Assembly: GCF_014196805.1 (NCBI RefSeq)
Contig: NZ_JACIEI010000001.1
Span: 124,001 to 188,000, forward strand
Length of the DNA stretch: 64,000 nucleotides
Direction: 5' to 3'
Source: Sulfitobacter undariae
GTDB taxonomy: Bacteria; Pseudomonadota; Alphaproteobacteria; Rhodobacterales; Rhodobacteraceae
Made by a program: the position numbers and the translations under genes. Numbering within the stretch: the stretch's first letter is position 1; every line of letters starts with the position of its first letter. Under the pieces are notes generated by a model, which did no database searches, had not been told where the DNA came from, and saw only the letters and a list, made by a program, of their open reading frames with translations. Positions 36,172 through 44,210 of the stretch are shown here, piece by piece.

Positions 36172-36663
36172 TCAGGGGGCGGGCGTTGTCATGATCTGGT
36201 GGATGAAGGCCGCTTGTTCAGCGGTGTCAGGGACGGGAACGCCGCGCATTTTTGAGACATGAGCGATGGCATGCGGGGGCGTATAGCCGAAGTGCCCCAG
36301 AACGGCGCAAACAAGCATGCCAGAGCGGCCTATGCTGGCGTAACAGTGGATCGCAATGTTGGAGCCATTGCGCAGGCGCGTTGCGGTTTCTGCGACACAT
36401 ATACCGAAGGCCACAGGGGCGGGCAGGTGCATATCGCGGATCGGGTGGTTGAGGAATGTGATGCCAAGTGCGGCGCAAATTTCAGGCTCGGACTAGAGGC
36501 CCAATGTTGCGGCCTCTGACGGTTCTAGCAGGGAAATAATGGTGTCGATGCCAGCGCTTTTGATGCTGTTCAAATCGTTGGGCAGTACCTGCGGGCGCGC
36601 GGTTATAAAGAGCGCGCCCGGCAGGTTGTCTATCAGGGGGTAGAGCGTGCTCAGGCGGCTAAT
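36172..36663 (-). pseudogene. Dual-specificity/tyrosine phosphatase-like gene broken by an in-frame TAG
   Basis: The frame encodes a phosphatase-like protein of about 160 residues with the active-site loop HCYASIGRSGM (C-x5-R) and a later VSKMRGVPVPDTAEQA segment. Upstream of that, the same frame continues with homologous-looking sequence (ALFITARPQVLPNDLNSIKSAGID...), but it is interrupted by a TAG at 36493-36495 between LEPSEAATLGL and SEPEICAALGI. The frame also has no ATG, GTG or TTG at the expected N terminus, only ATT near 36661-36663, overlapping the end of accA. Both lesions suggest a decaying gene. An 86-codon remnant from an internal ATG still includes the Cys loop. Confidence 0.85.
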
Positions 36664-37613
36664 CCGCGATCACCCATGTTCAAGTATTTGTCGCGGCGGT
36701 CCTTGATCAGTGCTTTGGGCTTTTTGCCCTCAAGAGATTTGAGCATCTCGGTGATCGCGGCTGCCACCGAAGCAATAGCTGTTTGAGGGTCGCGGTGCGC
36801 GCCGCCTTTGGGCTCGGGGATGATGTGATCATTCACGCCCAGCTGCTTGAGGTCTTGCGCAGTGAGGCGCAGGGCTTCGGCGGCTTCGCGCATTTTCTCG
36901 GCGTCTTTCCACAGGATCGAGGCGCAACCTTCGGGAGAGATGACAGAGTAGACTGAATGCTCCAACATCGCTAGACGGTTGGCGGTGGCAAAAGCGACAG
37001 CGCCGCCTGATCCGCCTTCGCCGATGACAACGCTGACCAGCGGCACGCCGATAGCGAGGCATTTTTCTGTGGCGCGTGCGATGGCTTCTGATTGACCGCG
37101 TTCTTCGGCGCCTTTGCCGGGATAAGCACCGGGGGTGTCAACAAGGGTGATCACAGGCAGGCCAAAACGGTGGGCCATATCCATCAGGCGCACGGCTTTG
37201 CGATAGCCCTCGGGACGGGCCATGCCAAAGTTCCGTTCGATCCGCGATTTGGTATCATTTCCCTTTTCATGGCCGATCACGATCACTGGCATATCGTTAA
37301 AACGGGCAAGCCCCCCCATGACGGCATGGTCATCGGCAAAGTTCCTGTCACCCGCCAGCGGCGTGTATTCGGTGAACAATGCGTCGATGTAATCTTTGCA
37401 ATGGGGGCGGTCGGGGTGACGGGCCACCTGGCATTTGCGCCACGGTGTCAGGTTCTTATACAGATCATCCAGCATCTTTGCGGCTTTGACGTCCAGTGCT
37501 TTTGCCTCGGCTGTCATATCGGTGTCAGGGTCACGCCGCGCCATGGCACGCAGTTCTTCTGCTTTGCCTTCGATCTCGGCGAGGGGTTTTTCAAAATCCA
37601 TATATTGGGTCAT
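36651..37613 (-). CDS. accA: Acetyl-CoA carboxylase carboxyltransferase subunit alpha
   Basis: The 320-residue AccA forms, with AccD, the carboxyltransferase that makes malonyl-CoA for fatty acid synthesis. Family features: [20 protein letters not shown] at the N terminus, [22 protein letters not shown], the acyl-CoA-binding region [25 protein letters not shown] and [13 protein letters not shown]. The ATG at 37613 gives the standard start; the open frame further upstream has no family likeness. It is divergent from the secreted repeat-protein gene. Confidence 0.96.
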   Translation of the reverse strand: MTQYMDFEKPLAEIEGKAEELRAMARRDPDTDMTAEAKALDVKAAKMLDDLYKNLTPWRKCQVARHPDRPHCKDYIDALFTEYTPLAGDRNFADDHAVMGGLARFNDMPVIVIGHEKGNDTKSRIERNFGMARPEGYRKAVRLMDMAHRFGLPVITLVDTPGAYPGKGAEERGQSEAIARATEKCLAIGVPLVSVVIGEGGSGGAVAFATANRLAMLEHSVYSVISPEGCASILWKDAEKMREAAEALRLTAQDLKQLGVNDHIIPEPKGGAHRDPQTAIASVAAAITEMLKSLEGKKPKALIKDRRDKYLNMGDRGLAA

Positions 37614-37717
37614 CACGCGCTCCACACTGGTGTTGTGCTTTATATGGCTGTCAATTTGACGGTTTGCAACGCGTGGCAGGCGCGTTACCCTTCGAGAAGG
37701 AAATTTGGGGACGAGTA

Positions 37718-38155
37718 ATGAAGCATATTTTTTTGGCAATGGGCTTGTTGGTGACGCTTCCACAGTCTGGAATGGCGCAATCAATCAGCTTTGGCGATGA
37801 CAGCAGCGAATGGTCTAATGACAATGAGTGTGACGACCGCCGCTTTTACGGAGCTGGTATGGCCAACGGTCTGGATGAAGACGACATCGGCAAGGACCGC
37901 ACAGATTGCAAACGCGGTTTCGACATGGGGGAGCTAAAGGTCTGGGACTTTGTGCAAGCCCGTGCGGCGACCCAATGTGACAAGGTGAACTACGGTGATA
38001 ATTCGTCTGAATGGGCGGGTGACGGTGAATGTGACGATTATCGGTTCGAGGGGCCGGGATCAGACGGGGTTCAACTGCGCGAAGACATTGGCAAAGATGC
38101 CAAAGACTGCCGCGCGCTTTGTGATGCAGGTAAGATTGCGTTGCGCGACTACTGA
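37718..38155 (+). CDS. Secreted protein with two Asp/Cys-rich repeats
   Basis: The 145-residue protein has a signal peptide ([20 protein letters not shown]) followed by two copies of a roughly 60-residue repeat. Each has the pattern (F/Y)GD(D/N)SSEW..D.ECDD.RF.G.G, then (E)DIGKD..DC. Copy one spans about residues 23-75, copy two about 87-140. The paired cysteines and acidic loops suggest a disulfide-stabilised, possibly calcium-binding domain; the motif is seen in other alphaproteobacterial secreted proteins but I know no function. It is divergent from accA and convergent with a LysE-type gene. Confidence 0.8.
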   Translation: MKHIFLAMGLLVTLPQSGMAQSISFGDDSSEWSNDNECDDRRFYGAGMANGLDEDDIGKDRTDCKRGFDMGELKVWDFVQARAATQCDKVNYGDNSSEWAGDGECDDYRFEGPGSDGVQLREDIGKDAKDCRALCDAGKIALRDY

Positions 38156-38748
38156 GAAGTGCCCAGCACAGGGTAAAGCGAAGTAATCAGCAGGGCGGCC
38201 ATGGTCCAGTTATAGACGCGCAGGCGGCTGGGATTGGTGAGGAACCGCTGGAGTTGCTGGCCTGCGACTGTCCACATGGAAACTGAGGGCAGATTGACCA
38301 CGGCAAAGATCAGGGCGCCAGCGGCCAGCCATGTCAGCCCTGCTTCGCCGACGTAAACGGTGATGGCTGTCAGGGCCATTGCCCATGCTTTTGGGTTTAC
38401 CCATTGAAAAGCAGCGGCTTGCAGGAATGTCATTGGCGCACCTGCCTCTGCGCTTTTGGTGACAGGGGCGGCATTTGCGATCTTCCACGCAAGCCAGATC
38501 ATATAGACCACACTGACGACTTTCAGGATGTCATAGATGACGGGGAATTGGTCAAATATCTGTACCAAGCCTGCACCAACAGCAAAGACCATCAGCATAA
38601 AGCCAATGGAGATGCCCAGCATATGTGGGATGCTGCGGCGAAAGCCAAAGTTGGCACCTGAGGCCATGAGCATCAGGTTGTTTGGCCCCGGTGTGGCGGA
38701 GCTTACAAAGGCGAAAATCGCGAGAGCGGTGAGGGTTTCATATGTCAT
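38149..38748 (-). CDS. LysE-family amino acid exporter
   Basis: The 199-residue protein has about six hydrophobic segments and the LysE/RhtB signature near the N terminus (FAFVSSATPGPNNLMLMASGANFGFRRSIPHMLGIS). It would export an amino acid or related metabolite. Starting at the ATG at 38748 gives the usual length. It is divergent from an Lrp-type regulator gene (38820) across about 70 bases, the common arrangement for amino-acid exporters controlled by Lrp-family sensors. Confidence 0.9.
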   Translation of the reverse strand: MTYETLTALAIFAFVSSATPGPNNLMLMASGANFGFRRSIPHMLGISIGFMLMVFAVGAGLVQIFDQFPVIYDILKVVSVVYMIWLAWKIANAAPVTKSAEAGAPMTFLQAAAFQWVNPKAWAMALTAITVYVGEAGLTWLAAGALIFAVVNLPSVSMWTVAGQQLQRFLTNPSRLRVYNWTMAALLITSLYPVLGTSQ

Positions 38749-38819
38749 GCGCAATGATTGATTGAAATGTGAGGCATGAAATTGCAAACTTAAGCGTAAA
38801 GTAGGAGGTTGCACAACTT

Positions 38820-39272
38820 ATGACGGATATTGACTCAAAATCTGAGCGTATATTGCAAGTTTTGACTGCTGATGGGCGGATCAGCAATCTGGAGCTGGCC
38901 GAGCGTGTGGGGCTTTCGCCGTCAGCCTGTCTGCGCCGTGTGCAAGAGTTGGAGCGGCGCGGGGTGATCAAGGGCTACCGTGCGGTGCTGGACCGTGCCG
39001 CAATGGGGGCGGGGTTTGTGGCCTATATCGGGGTGGGGTTAAGCAACCACACCAAAGCGTCGCAAGAGGCGTTTGAACGCGCTGTTGCGCGCGCACCCGA
39101 AGTGCGGGAGTGCCACAATATCACCGGCACCATTGAGTATCTGCTGCGGATCGAATGTGCGGATTTGGCCGATTATAAACGGTTTCACACGGATCATCTG
39201 GGGGCGCTGCCGCAGGTCGCGACGATCACATCCTATGTTGTGATGGGATCGCCCAAGGATGAACGGGCTTAG
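38820..39272 (+). CDS. Lrp/AsnC-family transcription regulator
   Basis: The 150-residue protein has an N-terminal helix-turn-helix (ILQVLTADGRISNLELAERVGLSPSACLRRVQELERRGVIKGYRAVLD) and a C-terminal RAM ligand-binding domain ending HTDHLGALPQVATITSYVVMGSPK. It is divergent from one LysE exporter gene and followed, about 80 bases later, by another on the same strand. I infer that it senses an amino acid and controls one or both. Confidence 0.92.
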   Translation: MTDIDSKSERILQVLTADGRISNLELAERVGLSPSACLRRVQELERRGVIKGYRAVLDRAAMGAGFVAYIGVGLSNHTKASQEAFERAVARAPEVRECHNITGTIEYLLRIECADLADYKRFHTDHLGALPQVATITSYVVMGSPKDERA

Positions 39273-39350
39273 GCGGCAATGCGCATGTTTCGGGTCGATT
39301 TCATCTGTTTGGTTGGCGTTTAATGCCTGAAAAACACAAGGTGTCTCGAC

Positions 39351-39947
39351 ATGATACAGAAGACAATTGCGCTTCTCCTTTTCCTCTTTCCATTGGCGTA
39401 TAGCCCCGGCCCCGGCAACATGTTCTTTGCGGCCAATAGCGCACGGTTTGGATTTAGGGCAACTGTACCTGCCAATATTGGTTATCACGTTGCCACTTGG
39501 ATCGTGACAGCCGCAATCGGCTTTGGTTTCATGGCCGCATTGGAACAGTTCCCGCAGGTGTTTACTGTGCTAAAAGTTGCAGGTTCTCTCTATGTGCTTT
39601 GGATTGCATGGAAAATGTTTCGCGCAGGCACGCTGGACGGGAATGAGGCCGCTAAAGCCGCGACATTTACAGACGGTGTTATCCTGCTCGTTCTGAATCC
39701 AAAGGCATATGTGATCATTGCGCTGATGTTCACCCAATTTCTGGATCAGTCAGAAATGGGAACCCTCGCCGCAGTGGTTTTGATCACTACTGTTTTCACG
39801 CTTAATAACCTCATCGTATTTTCGCTCTGGGCGTTTGTCGGAGACAGGATTTCTGGATATTTTAGAACCCCAGAAAGCGCACAAAAACTGAATGTGATGT
39901 TTGGCGGAATTCTGGCGGCGGTTGCCCTATGGATGCTGCTGTCATAG
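39351..39947 (+). CDS. LysE-family translocator
   Basis: The 198-residue protein shows the LysE/RhtB pattern (FLFPLAYSPGPGNMFFAANSARFGFRATVPANIGYH) and about six hydrophobic segments. It is a paralogue of the exporter at 38149-38748 but diverged. It lies downstream of the Lrp-type regulator and ends at a strong bidirectional hairpin. Substrate unknown. Confidence 0.88.
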   Translation: MIQKTIALLLFLFPLAYSPGPGNMFFAANSARFGFRATVPANIGYHVATWIVTAAIGFGFMAALEQFPQVFTVLKVAGSLYVLWIAWKMFRAGTLDGNEAAKAATFTDGVILLVLNPKAYVIIALMFTQFLDQSEMGTLAAVVLITTVFTLNNLIVFSLWAFVGDRISGYFRTPESAQKLNVMFGGILAAVALWMLLS

Positions 39948-39970
39948 CGGGCGCTGACGGTTGAATACAA

Positions 39971-39997
39971 AACGGCCCGCACGAGGCGGGCCGTTTG
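39971..39997. terminator. Bidirectional terminator between LysE gene and malyl-CoA lyase
   Basis: AACGGCCCGC, the short loop ACGAG and GCGGGCCGTTT form a strong GC stem with A/T flanks between two convergent genes. Confidence 0.8.
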
Positions 39998-40015
39998 TCT
40001 GATTTTTGGTTTGGC

Positions 40016-40975
40016 TTATTTGCCTGCGATCATTTCTGATTGGCGCACGATGACCTCGGCTTGTTTGATGGAGGCGATGTCCACCAGACGGCCTTTGTAC
40101 ACTGTTGCGCCTTCGCCGTTTGCCTTGGCGGTTTCCATCGCCGCAAGGATTTCGCGGGCTTCGGCAACTGCTTCATCAGAGGGGGTAAAGACCTCGTTTG
40201 CGGTGGCGATTTGTTTGGGGTGGATGGCCCATTTACCCACCATGCCCAATGTCGCCGAGCGGCGCGCCTGTGCGCGGAAACCTTCGTCATCCGAGAAATC
40301 ACCAAAGGGGCCGTCTACGGGCAAGATGCCATGTGTGCGGCAGGCGGCGACGATGGCGGTTTGTGCCCAATGCCAAGGATCAGACCAGTGTTTCTGCCCT
40401 TCATGTAGCATGTAATAGTTTTCTTGCGTGCCGCCGATACCGGTAGTTTGCATGCCCATAGAGGCTGCGAAATCTGCCGCGCCGAGGCTCATCGCTTCTA
40501 GGCGTGGGGACGACGCTGCGATGGCTTCGACATGGGCGATGCCTGCGGCGGATTCGATGATGACTTCAAAGGCAATCCGCTTTTTGCGGCCTTTTGCAGT
40601 TTCGATCGCCGAGACAAGCGCATCAACGGCGTAGACATCCTCGGCACAGCCAACTTTGGGGATCATGATCTGGTCAAGACGCTCGGACGCTTGCTCCAGC
40701 AGGTCCACCACATCGCGGTACCAGTACGGGGTATCAAGGCTGTTGATCCGCACCGAGAGGGTTTTAGTACCCCAATCGATGGTGTTGATTGCTTCGATGA
40801 TATTGGCACGGGCCATGTCTTTGTCTGTGGGCGCGACGCTGTCTTCCAGATCAAGGTTAATAACGTCAGCCTCGGAAGCGGCCATTTTGGCAAAGAGTTT
40901 GGTGTTTGAACCAGGGCCAAACAGCTGGCAGCGGTTGGGGCGGGCTGGAGGTGTTGGCTGAAGGCGGAAGCTCAT
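40016..40975 (-). CDS. mcl1: L-malyl-CoA/beta-methylmalyl-CoA lyase
   Basis: The 319-residue CitE-like enzyme cleaves malyl-CoA to acetyl-CoA and glyoxylate and beta-methylmalyl-CoA to propionyl-CoA and glyoxylate. This is part of the ethylmalonyl-CoA pathway used by many Rhodobacteraceae to assimilate C2 units. Motifs: MSFRLQPTPPARPNRCQLFGPGS at the N terminus, VINLDLEDSVAPTDKDMAR with the Mg-binding residues, FEVIIESAAGIAH and GKWAIHPKQI. The ATG at 40975 matches the family's N terminus. It is divergent from dgcN. A 13-base palindrome (GACATAAAATGTC, 40994-41006) lies just upstream. Confidence 0.93.
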   Translation of the reverse strand: MSFRLQPTPPARPNRCQLFGPGSNTKLFAKMAASEADVINLDLEDSVAPTDKDMARANIIEAINTIDWGTKTLSVRINSLDTPYWYRDVVDLLEQASERLDQIMIPKVGCAEDVYAVDALVSAIETAKGRKKRIAFEVIIESAAGIAHVEAIAASSPRLEAMSLGAADFAASMGMQTTGIGGTQENYYMLHEGQKHWSDPWHWAQTAIVAACRTHGILPVDGPFGDFSDDEGFRAQARRSATLGMVGKWAIHPKQIATANEVFTPSDEAVAEAREILAAMETAKANGEGATVYKGRLVDIASIKQAEVIVRQSEMIAGK

Positions 40976-41165
40976 GAGGAATTTTCCTTTCAAGACATAA
41001 AATGTCGTATATTTGCCCGACTTGGTTATAAAATTGCGCGACCTGCTGCAAGAGGGGATTTGCAAGCGCAGCATTTCTGTTGTGTGCAAAATTAATGCGC
41101 GATTAAGGCCAGTTGCGAGTGATATGTGCGTCCAAATCGGGTTTGACCGCGTTTATGAGATTGAT

Positions 41166-41192
41166 TTGCGCCCGCTTTGCGTCAATTTGCGC
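41166..41192. promoter_or_regulatory. Three helically phased TTGCGY repeats upstream of dgcN
   Basis: TTGCGC (41166), TTGCGT (41177) and TTGCGC (41187) each follow a T and start 11 and 10 bases apart, that is one DNA turn each, ending about 30 bases before the dgcN ATG. Such phasing suggests a multimeric regulator site, but no regulator gene is adjacent. Confidence 0.35.
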
Positions 41193-41222
41193 ATAACACT
41201 TTTATCAACGGAGATTCGGATC

Positions 41223-42224
41223 ATGATTCAAACACCTTACCTGCTGTTCTTGGGCGATGCGCCGGATCAACTTGCTGCGAAAGTTGCGCAGGGCATTAAG
41301 GACTGGCGTCCTGAAAATGCTGTTGGCCAATTCCGTATGGACGGATGCAAGGCAGATCTCGGTCTTGAAGATATGACGCTGGCGCAGGCGCAGGCGGCGG
41401 GTGCCAAGACATTGGTGATTGGCGTGGCCAACCGTGGCGGACATATTTCACAGGCGTGGAAAGCCGTTCTGATTGAAGCGATTGAAGCTGGTTATGATTT
41501 GGCATCTGGCCTGCACAATCTGTTGAACGACGAGGCAGATCTGGTTGCCGCGGCTGAAAAGCACGGGCGTAGCTTGCATGACGTACGTATCCCGACAGTC
41601 GATTACCCGATTGCAAGCGGCGTCAAGCGCACAGGCAAACGTGTGCTGGCCGTAGGTACAGATTGTTCCGTTGGGAAAATGTACACAGCATTGGCGCTGG
41701 ATGCAGCGATGCGTGAGCGCGGTATGAAAAGCACATTCCGTGCGACTGGCCAGACAGGTATTCTGATCACTGGCGAAGGCGTCCCGTTGGATGCGGTTGT
41801 TGCGGACTTCATGGCGGGGTCGATTGAATATTTGACGCCAGACAATGACGCGGATCATTGGGATGTGATCGAGGGGCAGGGTAGCCTGCATCATGTCAGC
41901 TATTCAGGTGTGACATTGGCGTTGGTCCATGGGGGGCAGCCGGATGCGTTGATCATCTGCCATGAGCCGACACGCACGCACATGCGCGGTTTGCCTGATT
42001 ATAAAGTGCCAACAATGCAAGCGATCCGCGATGTTGCTTTGTCGCTGGCGCAGGTTGGGAACCCTGATTGTAAAGTCGTGGGCGTTTCGATTAACACGCA
42101 ACATATGTCCGAAGACGAGGCGCGTGCCTATTTGGCTAAGGTTGAAGCCGAAATGGGCTTGCCGGCGGTTGACCCGTTCCGCCATGGTGCAGAGCGTTTG
42201 GCCGAGGCGTTGGAAGCTCTTTGA
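41223..42224 (+). CDS. dgcN: DUF1611 protein, D-glutamate N-acetyltransferase DgcN-like
   Basis: The 333-residue protein belongs to DUF1611, with a P-loop-like motif in VLAVGTDCSVGKMYTALALD and the conserved segments VDYPIASGVKRTGKRV, RATGQTGILITGEGVPLDAV and EGQGSLHHVSYSGVTLALVHG. DUF1611 proteins paired with an enolase-superfamily epimerase have been described as DgcN, which N-acetylates D-glutamate in a marine bacterium's D-Glu catabolism; here the pair is present in the same order. The ATG at 41223 is preceded by GGAG and matches the family start (IQTPYLLFLGDAPD). The next gene is 108 bases downstream after a hairpin. Confidence 0.82.
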   Translation: MIQTPYLLFLGDAPDQLAAKVAQGIKDWRPENAVGQFRMDGCKADLGLEDMTLAQAQAAGAKTLVIGVANRGGHISQAWKAVLIEAIEAGYDLASGLHNLLNDEADLVAAAEKHGRSLHDVRIPTVDYPIASGVKRTGKRVLAVGTDCSVGKMYTALALDAAMRERGMKSTFRATGQTGILITGEGVPLDAVVADFMAGSIEYLTPDNDADHWDVIEGQGSLHHVSYSGVTLALVHGGQPDALIICHEPTRTHMRGLPDYKVPTMQAIRDVALSLAQVGNPDCKVVGVSINTQHMSEDEARAYLAKVEAEMGLPAVDPFRHGAERLAEALEAL

Positions 42225-42279
42225 GCAGCTGTGCCTGAAAAGGGTGCGGAATTGAGTTTAAAGGCAAATTAGAGAAAAG

Positions 42280-42315
42280 GGGCGCACGCTATTTGAGATG
42301 GGGTGCGTCCTTTTT
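42280..42315 (+). terminator. Hairpin with T-tract between dgcN and dgcA
   Basis: GGGCGCAC (42280-42287) and GTGCGTCC (42303-42310) form an 8-base-pair stem with one G-U pair, followed by TTTTT. Lying inside the presumed operon, it may act as a partial terminator lowering dgcA-dat expression. Confidence 0.5.
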
Positions 42316-42332
42316 AAAAGAGAGGGTGCTTT

Positions 42333-43298
42333 ATGCAAATTGAGGTAAGTCGGGACGTATTTCGTCTGGCGCAAGTGTTTACGATTTCGCGCGGATCGCG
42401 GACGGAGGCACAAGTGCTGACGGTTCGGATTACGGATGGCGGTGTGACGGGTATGGGGGAATGTGTTCCTTATGCGCGCTACGGCGAGACATTGGAAAGT
42501 GTGACGGCACAGGTTGAAGGATTGTCAGGCGTGCTCACGCGGGCGGCTTTGTATGATCTGTTGCCTGCGGGCGCGGCGCGGAATGCCGTTGATTGCGCCT
42601 TGTGGGATCTGGAAGCCAAGCAGACAGGCACGCCCGTTTGGGAATTGGCAGGGCTTGCACCTTTGAAGCCTGAAATCACGGCCTATACATTGTCATTGGA
42701 TACGCCCGAAAAGATGCGTGAGCAGGCAGCGAAAAATGCGTTTCGGCCCCTGTTGAAAATCAAGCTGGGTACGCCTGACGACATGCCTCGCCTTGAGGCT
42801 GTGCGTGCGGGTGCGCCTGATAGTACGATTATTATTGATGCAAATGAGGGGTGGTCGGCTGCGGTCTATGCCGATCTTGCGCCGCATCTGGTACGGCTGG
42901 GCGTCGCCTTGGTTGAGCAACCTTTGCCTGCCGGTGAGGATGATGCCCTGCTCGGGATGGACCGCCCTGTGCCTGTTTGCGCCGACGAGAGCTGCCATGA
43001 CCGTGCCAGCCTGCCTTCGCTGAAGGGTAAATATGATGTGGTAAACATCAAGCTGGACAAAACAGGCGGGTTGACCGAGGCGCTGGCGCTTCGCGAAGCG
43101 GCTTTGGCCGAAGGCTATGACGTGATGGTTGGCTGTATGGTTGGATCATCATTGGCGATGGCACCGGCATTACTGGTCGCACAGGGTGCGCAGATCGTAG
43201 ACCTTGACGGGCCGCTATTGCTGGCAGAAGACCGCGATGCGGCAATGACATTTGATGCGGAAGGCGTACATCCCGCCAGCCGCGAGCTTTGGGGATAA
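42333..43298 (+). CDS. dgcA: Enolase-superfamily epimerase DgcA-like (N-acetyl-D-glutamate racemase or dipeptide epimerase)
   Basis: The 321-residue protein has the dipeptide-epimerase subgroup layout: N-terminal capping domain, then a barrel with the first catalytic Lys in LLKIKLGTP (K-x-K), metal ligands in IIIDANEGW, VEQPLPAGEDD and VCADESCHD, and the second Lys in VVNIKLDKTGGLTEAL. Such enzymes epimerise L-Ala-D/L-Glu. When paired with DgcN they are described as converting N-acetyl-D-glutamate to N-acetyl-L-glutamate. Which substrate holds here depends on the dgcN context. The D-amino-acid transaminase gene begins four bases downstream. Confidence 0.82.
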   Translation: MQIEVSRDVFRLAQVFTISRGSRTEAQVLTVRITDGGVTGMGECVPYARYGETLESVTAQVEGLSGVLTRAALYDLLPAGAARNAVDCALWDLEAKQTGTPVWELAGLAPLKPEITAYTLSLDTPEKMREQAAKNAFRPLLKIKLGTPDDMPRLEAVRAGAPDSTIIIDANEGWSAAVYADLAPHLVRLGVALVEQPLPAGEDDALLGMDRPVPVCADESCHDRASLPSLKGKYDVVNIKLDKTGGLTEALALREAALAEGYDVMVGCMVGSSLAMAPALLVAQGAQIVDLDGPLLLAEDRDAAMTFDAEGVHPASRELWG

Positions 43299-43302
43299 GA
43301 GA

Positions 43303-44163
43303 ATGCGGACAGTTTATTTGAACGGCGAATACCTGCCAGAGACCGAAGCTACGGTCTCGATCTTTGATCGCGGTTTTTTGATGGCCGATGGTGTGTATGA
43401 AGTCACATCCGTGCTGGACGGCAAGTTGATTGATTTTGAAGGCCATATCGTGCGCTTGGCGCGGTCTTTGGATGAGTTGGACATGCGTAATCCGATCAGC
43501 AAAGAAGATTTACTGGAAGTGCACCGCGAATTGGTGCGTGTGAACGAGATTGACGAGGGTTTGATTTACCTCCAGATCACACGTGGTTCTGCGGGCGACC
43601 GCGATTTCGCTTTCCCTGATCCCGAGACAACCGCGCCGACCATTGTGCTGTTCACACAGAACAAGCCCGGTCTGGCGGATAACCCTGCGGCCAAGAAGGG
43701 CGCGAAGATCATCAGCATCGAGGACATCCGCTGGGGCCGTCGTGACATCAAAACTGTTCAACTGCTTTATCCAAGCATGGGCAAGATGATGGCCAAGAAG
43801 GCGGGTTGCGATGATGCATGGATGGTTGAAGACGGTTTTGTGACCGAAGGCACATCCAACAATGCGTATATCGTGAAGGGTAACAAGATCATCACGCGTC
43901 AGTTGAGCAATGACATCTTGCACGGCATCACCCGTGTTGCTGTGTTGCGCATGGCCCGTGAGGCGCAGATGGAAGTTGAAGAGCGGTCTTTCTCAATCAA
44001 GGAAGCACAGCAAGCCGATGAGGCGTTCACCACTTCGGCAAGTGCCTTTGTGATGCCTGTGGTCGAATTAGACGGTGTGGCGCTGGGCGATGGTGTGCCC
44101 GGCAAAGTCGCGCTGCGTCTGCGGGAAATCTATATTGACGAGATGCGCAAAGCCGCCGTGTAG
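43303..44163 (+). CDS. dat: D-amino-acid transaminase
   Basis: The 286-residue class-IV PLP enzyme has the D-amino-acid transaminase pattern: SIFDRGFLMADGVYEVTSVLDG, the PLP Lys in RRDIKTVQLLYPSM, and EDGFVTEGTSNNAYIV. It exchanges amino groups between D-amino acids and 2-oxo acids, notably D-Ala + 2-oxoglutarate to pyruvate + D-Glu. That product would be the substrate of the DgcN/DgcA pair encoded just upstream, so the three genes could funnel D-amino acids through D-Glu. Branched-chain transaminases share the fold, but the Y-E-V and loop residues favour the D-enzyme. The ATG at 43303 follows a GGA-type site. Confidence 0.85.
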   Translation: MRTVYLNGEYLPETEATVSIFDRGFLMADGVYEVTSVLDGKLIDFEGHIVRLARSLDELDMRNPISKEDLLEVHRELVRVNEIDEGLIYLQITRGSAGDRDFAFPDPETTAPTIVLFTQNKPGLADNPAAKKGAKIISIEDIRWGRRDIKTVQLLYPSMGKMMAKKAGCDDAWMVEDGFVTEGTSNNAYIVKGNKIITRQLSNDILHGITRVAVLRMAREAQMEVEERSFSIKEAQQADEAFTTSASAFVMPVVELDGVALGDGVPGKVALRLREIYIDEMRKAAV

Positions 44164-44166
44164 GTT

Positions 44167-44204
44167 AAAGTGCCGCGCTTGGGATTGTCCAAGCGCGGCA
44201 CTTT
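44167..44204. terminator. Strong bidirectional terminator after dat
   Basis: A perfect 16-base-pair stem (AAAGTGCCGCGCTTGG against CCAAGCGCGGCACTTT) with a six-base loop lies between the convergent dat and RTX-like genes. Confidence 0.88.
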
Positions 44205-44210
44205 GTTAGG

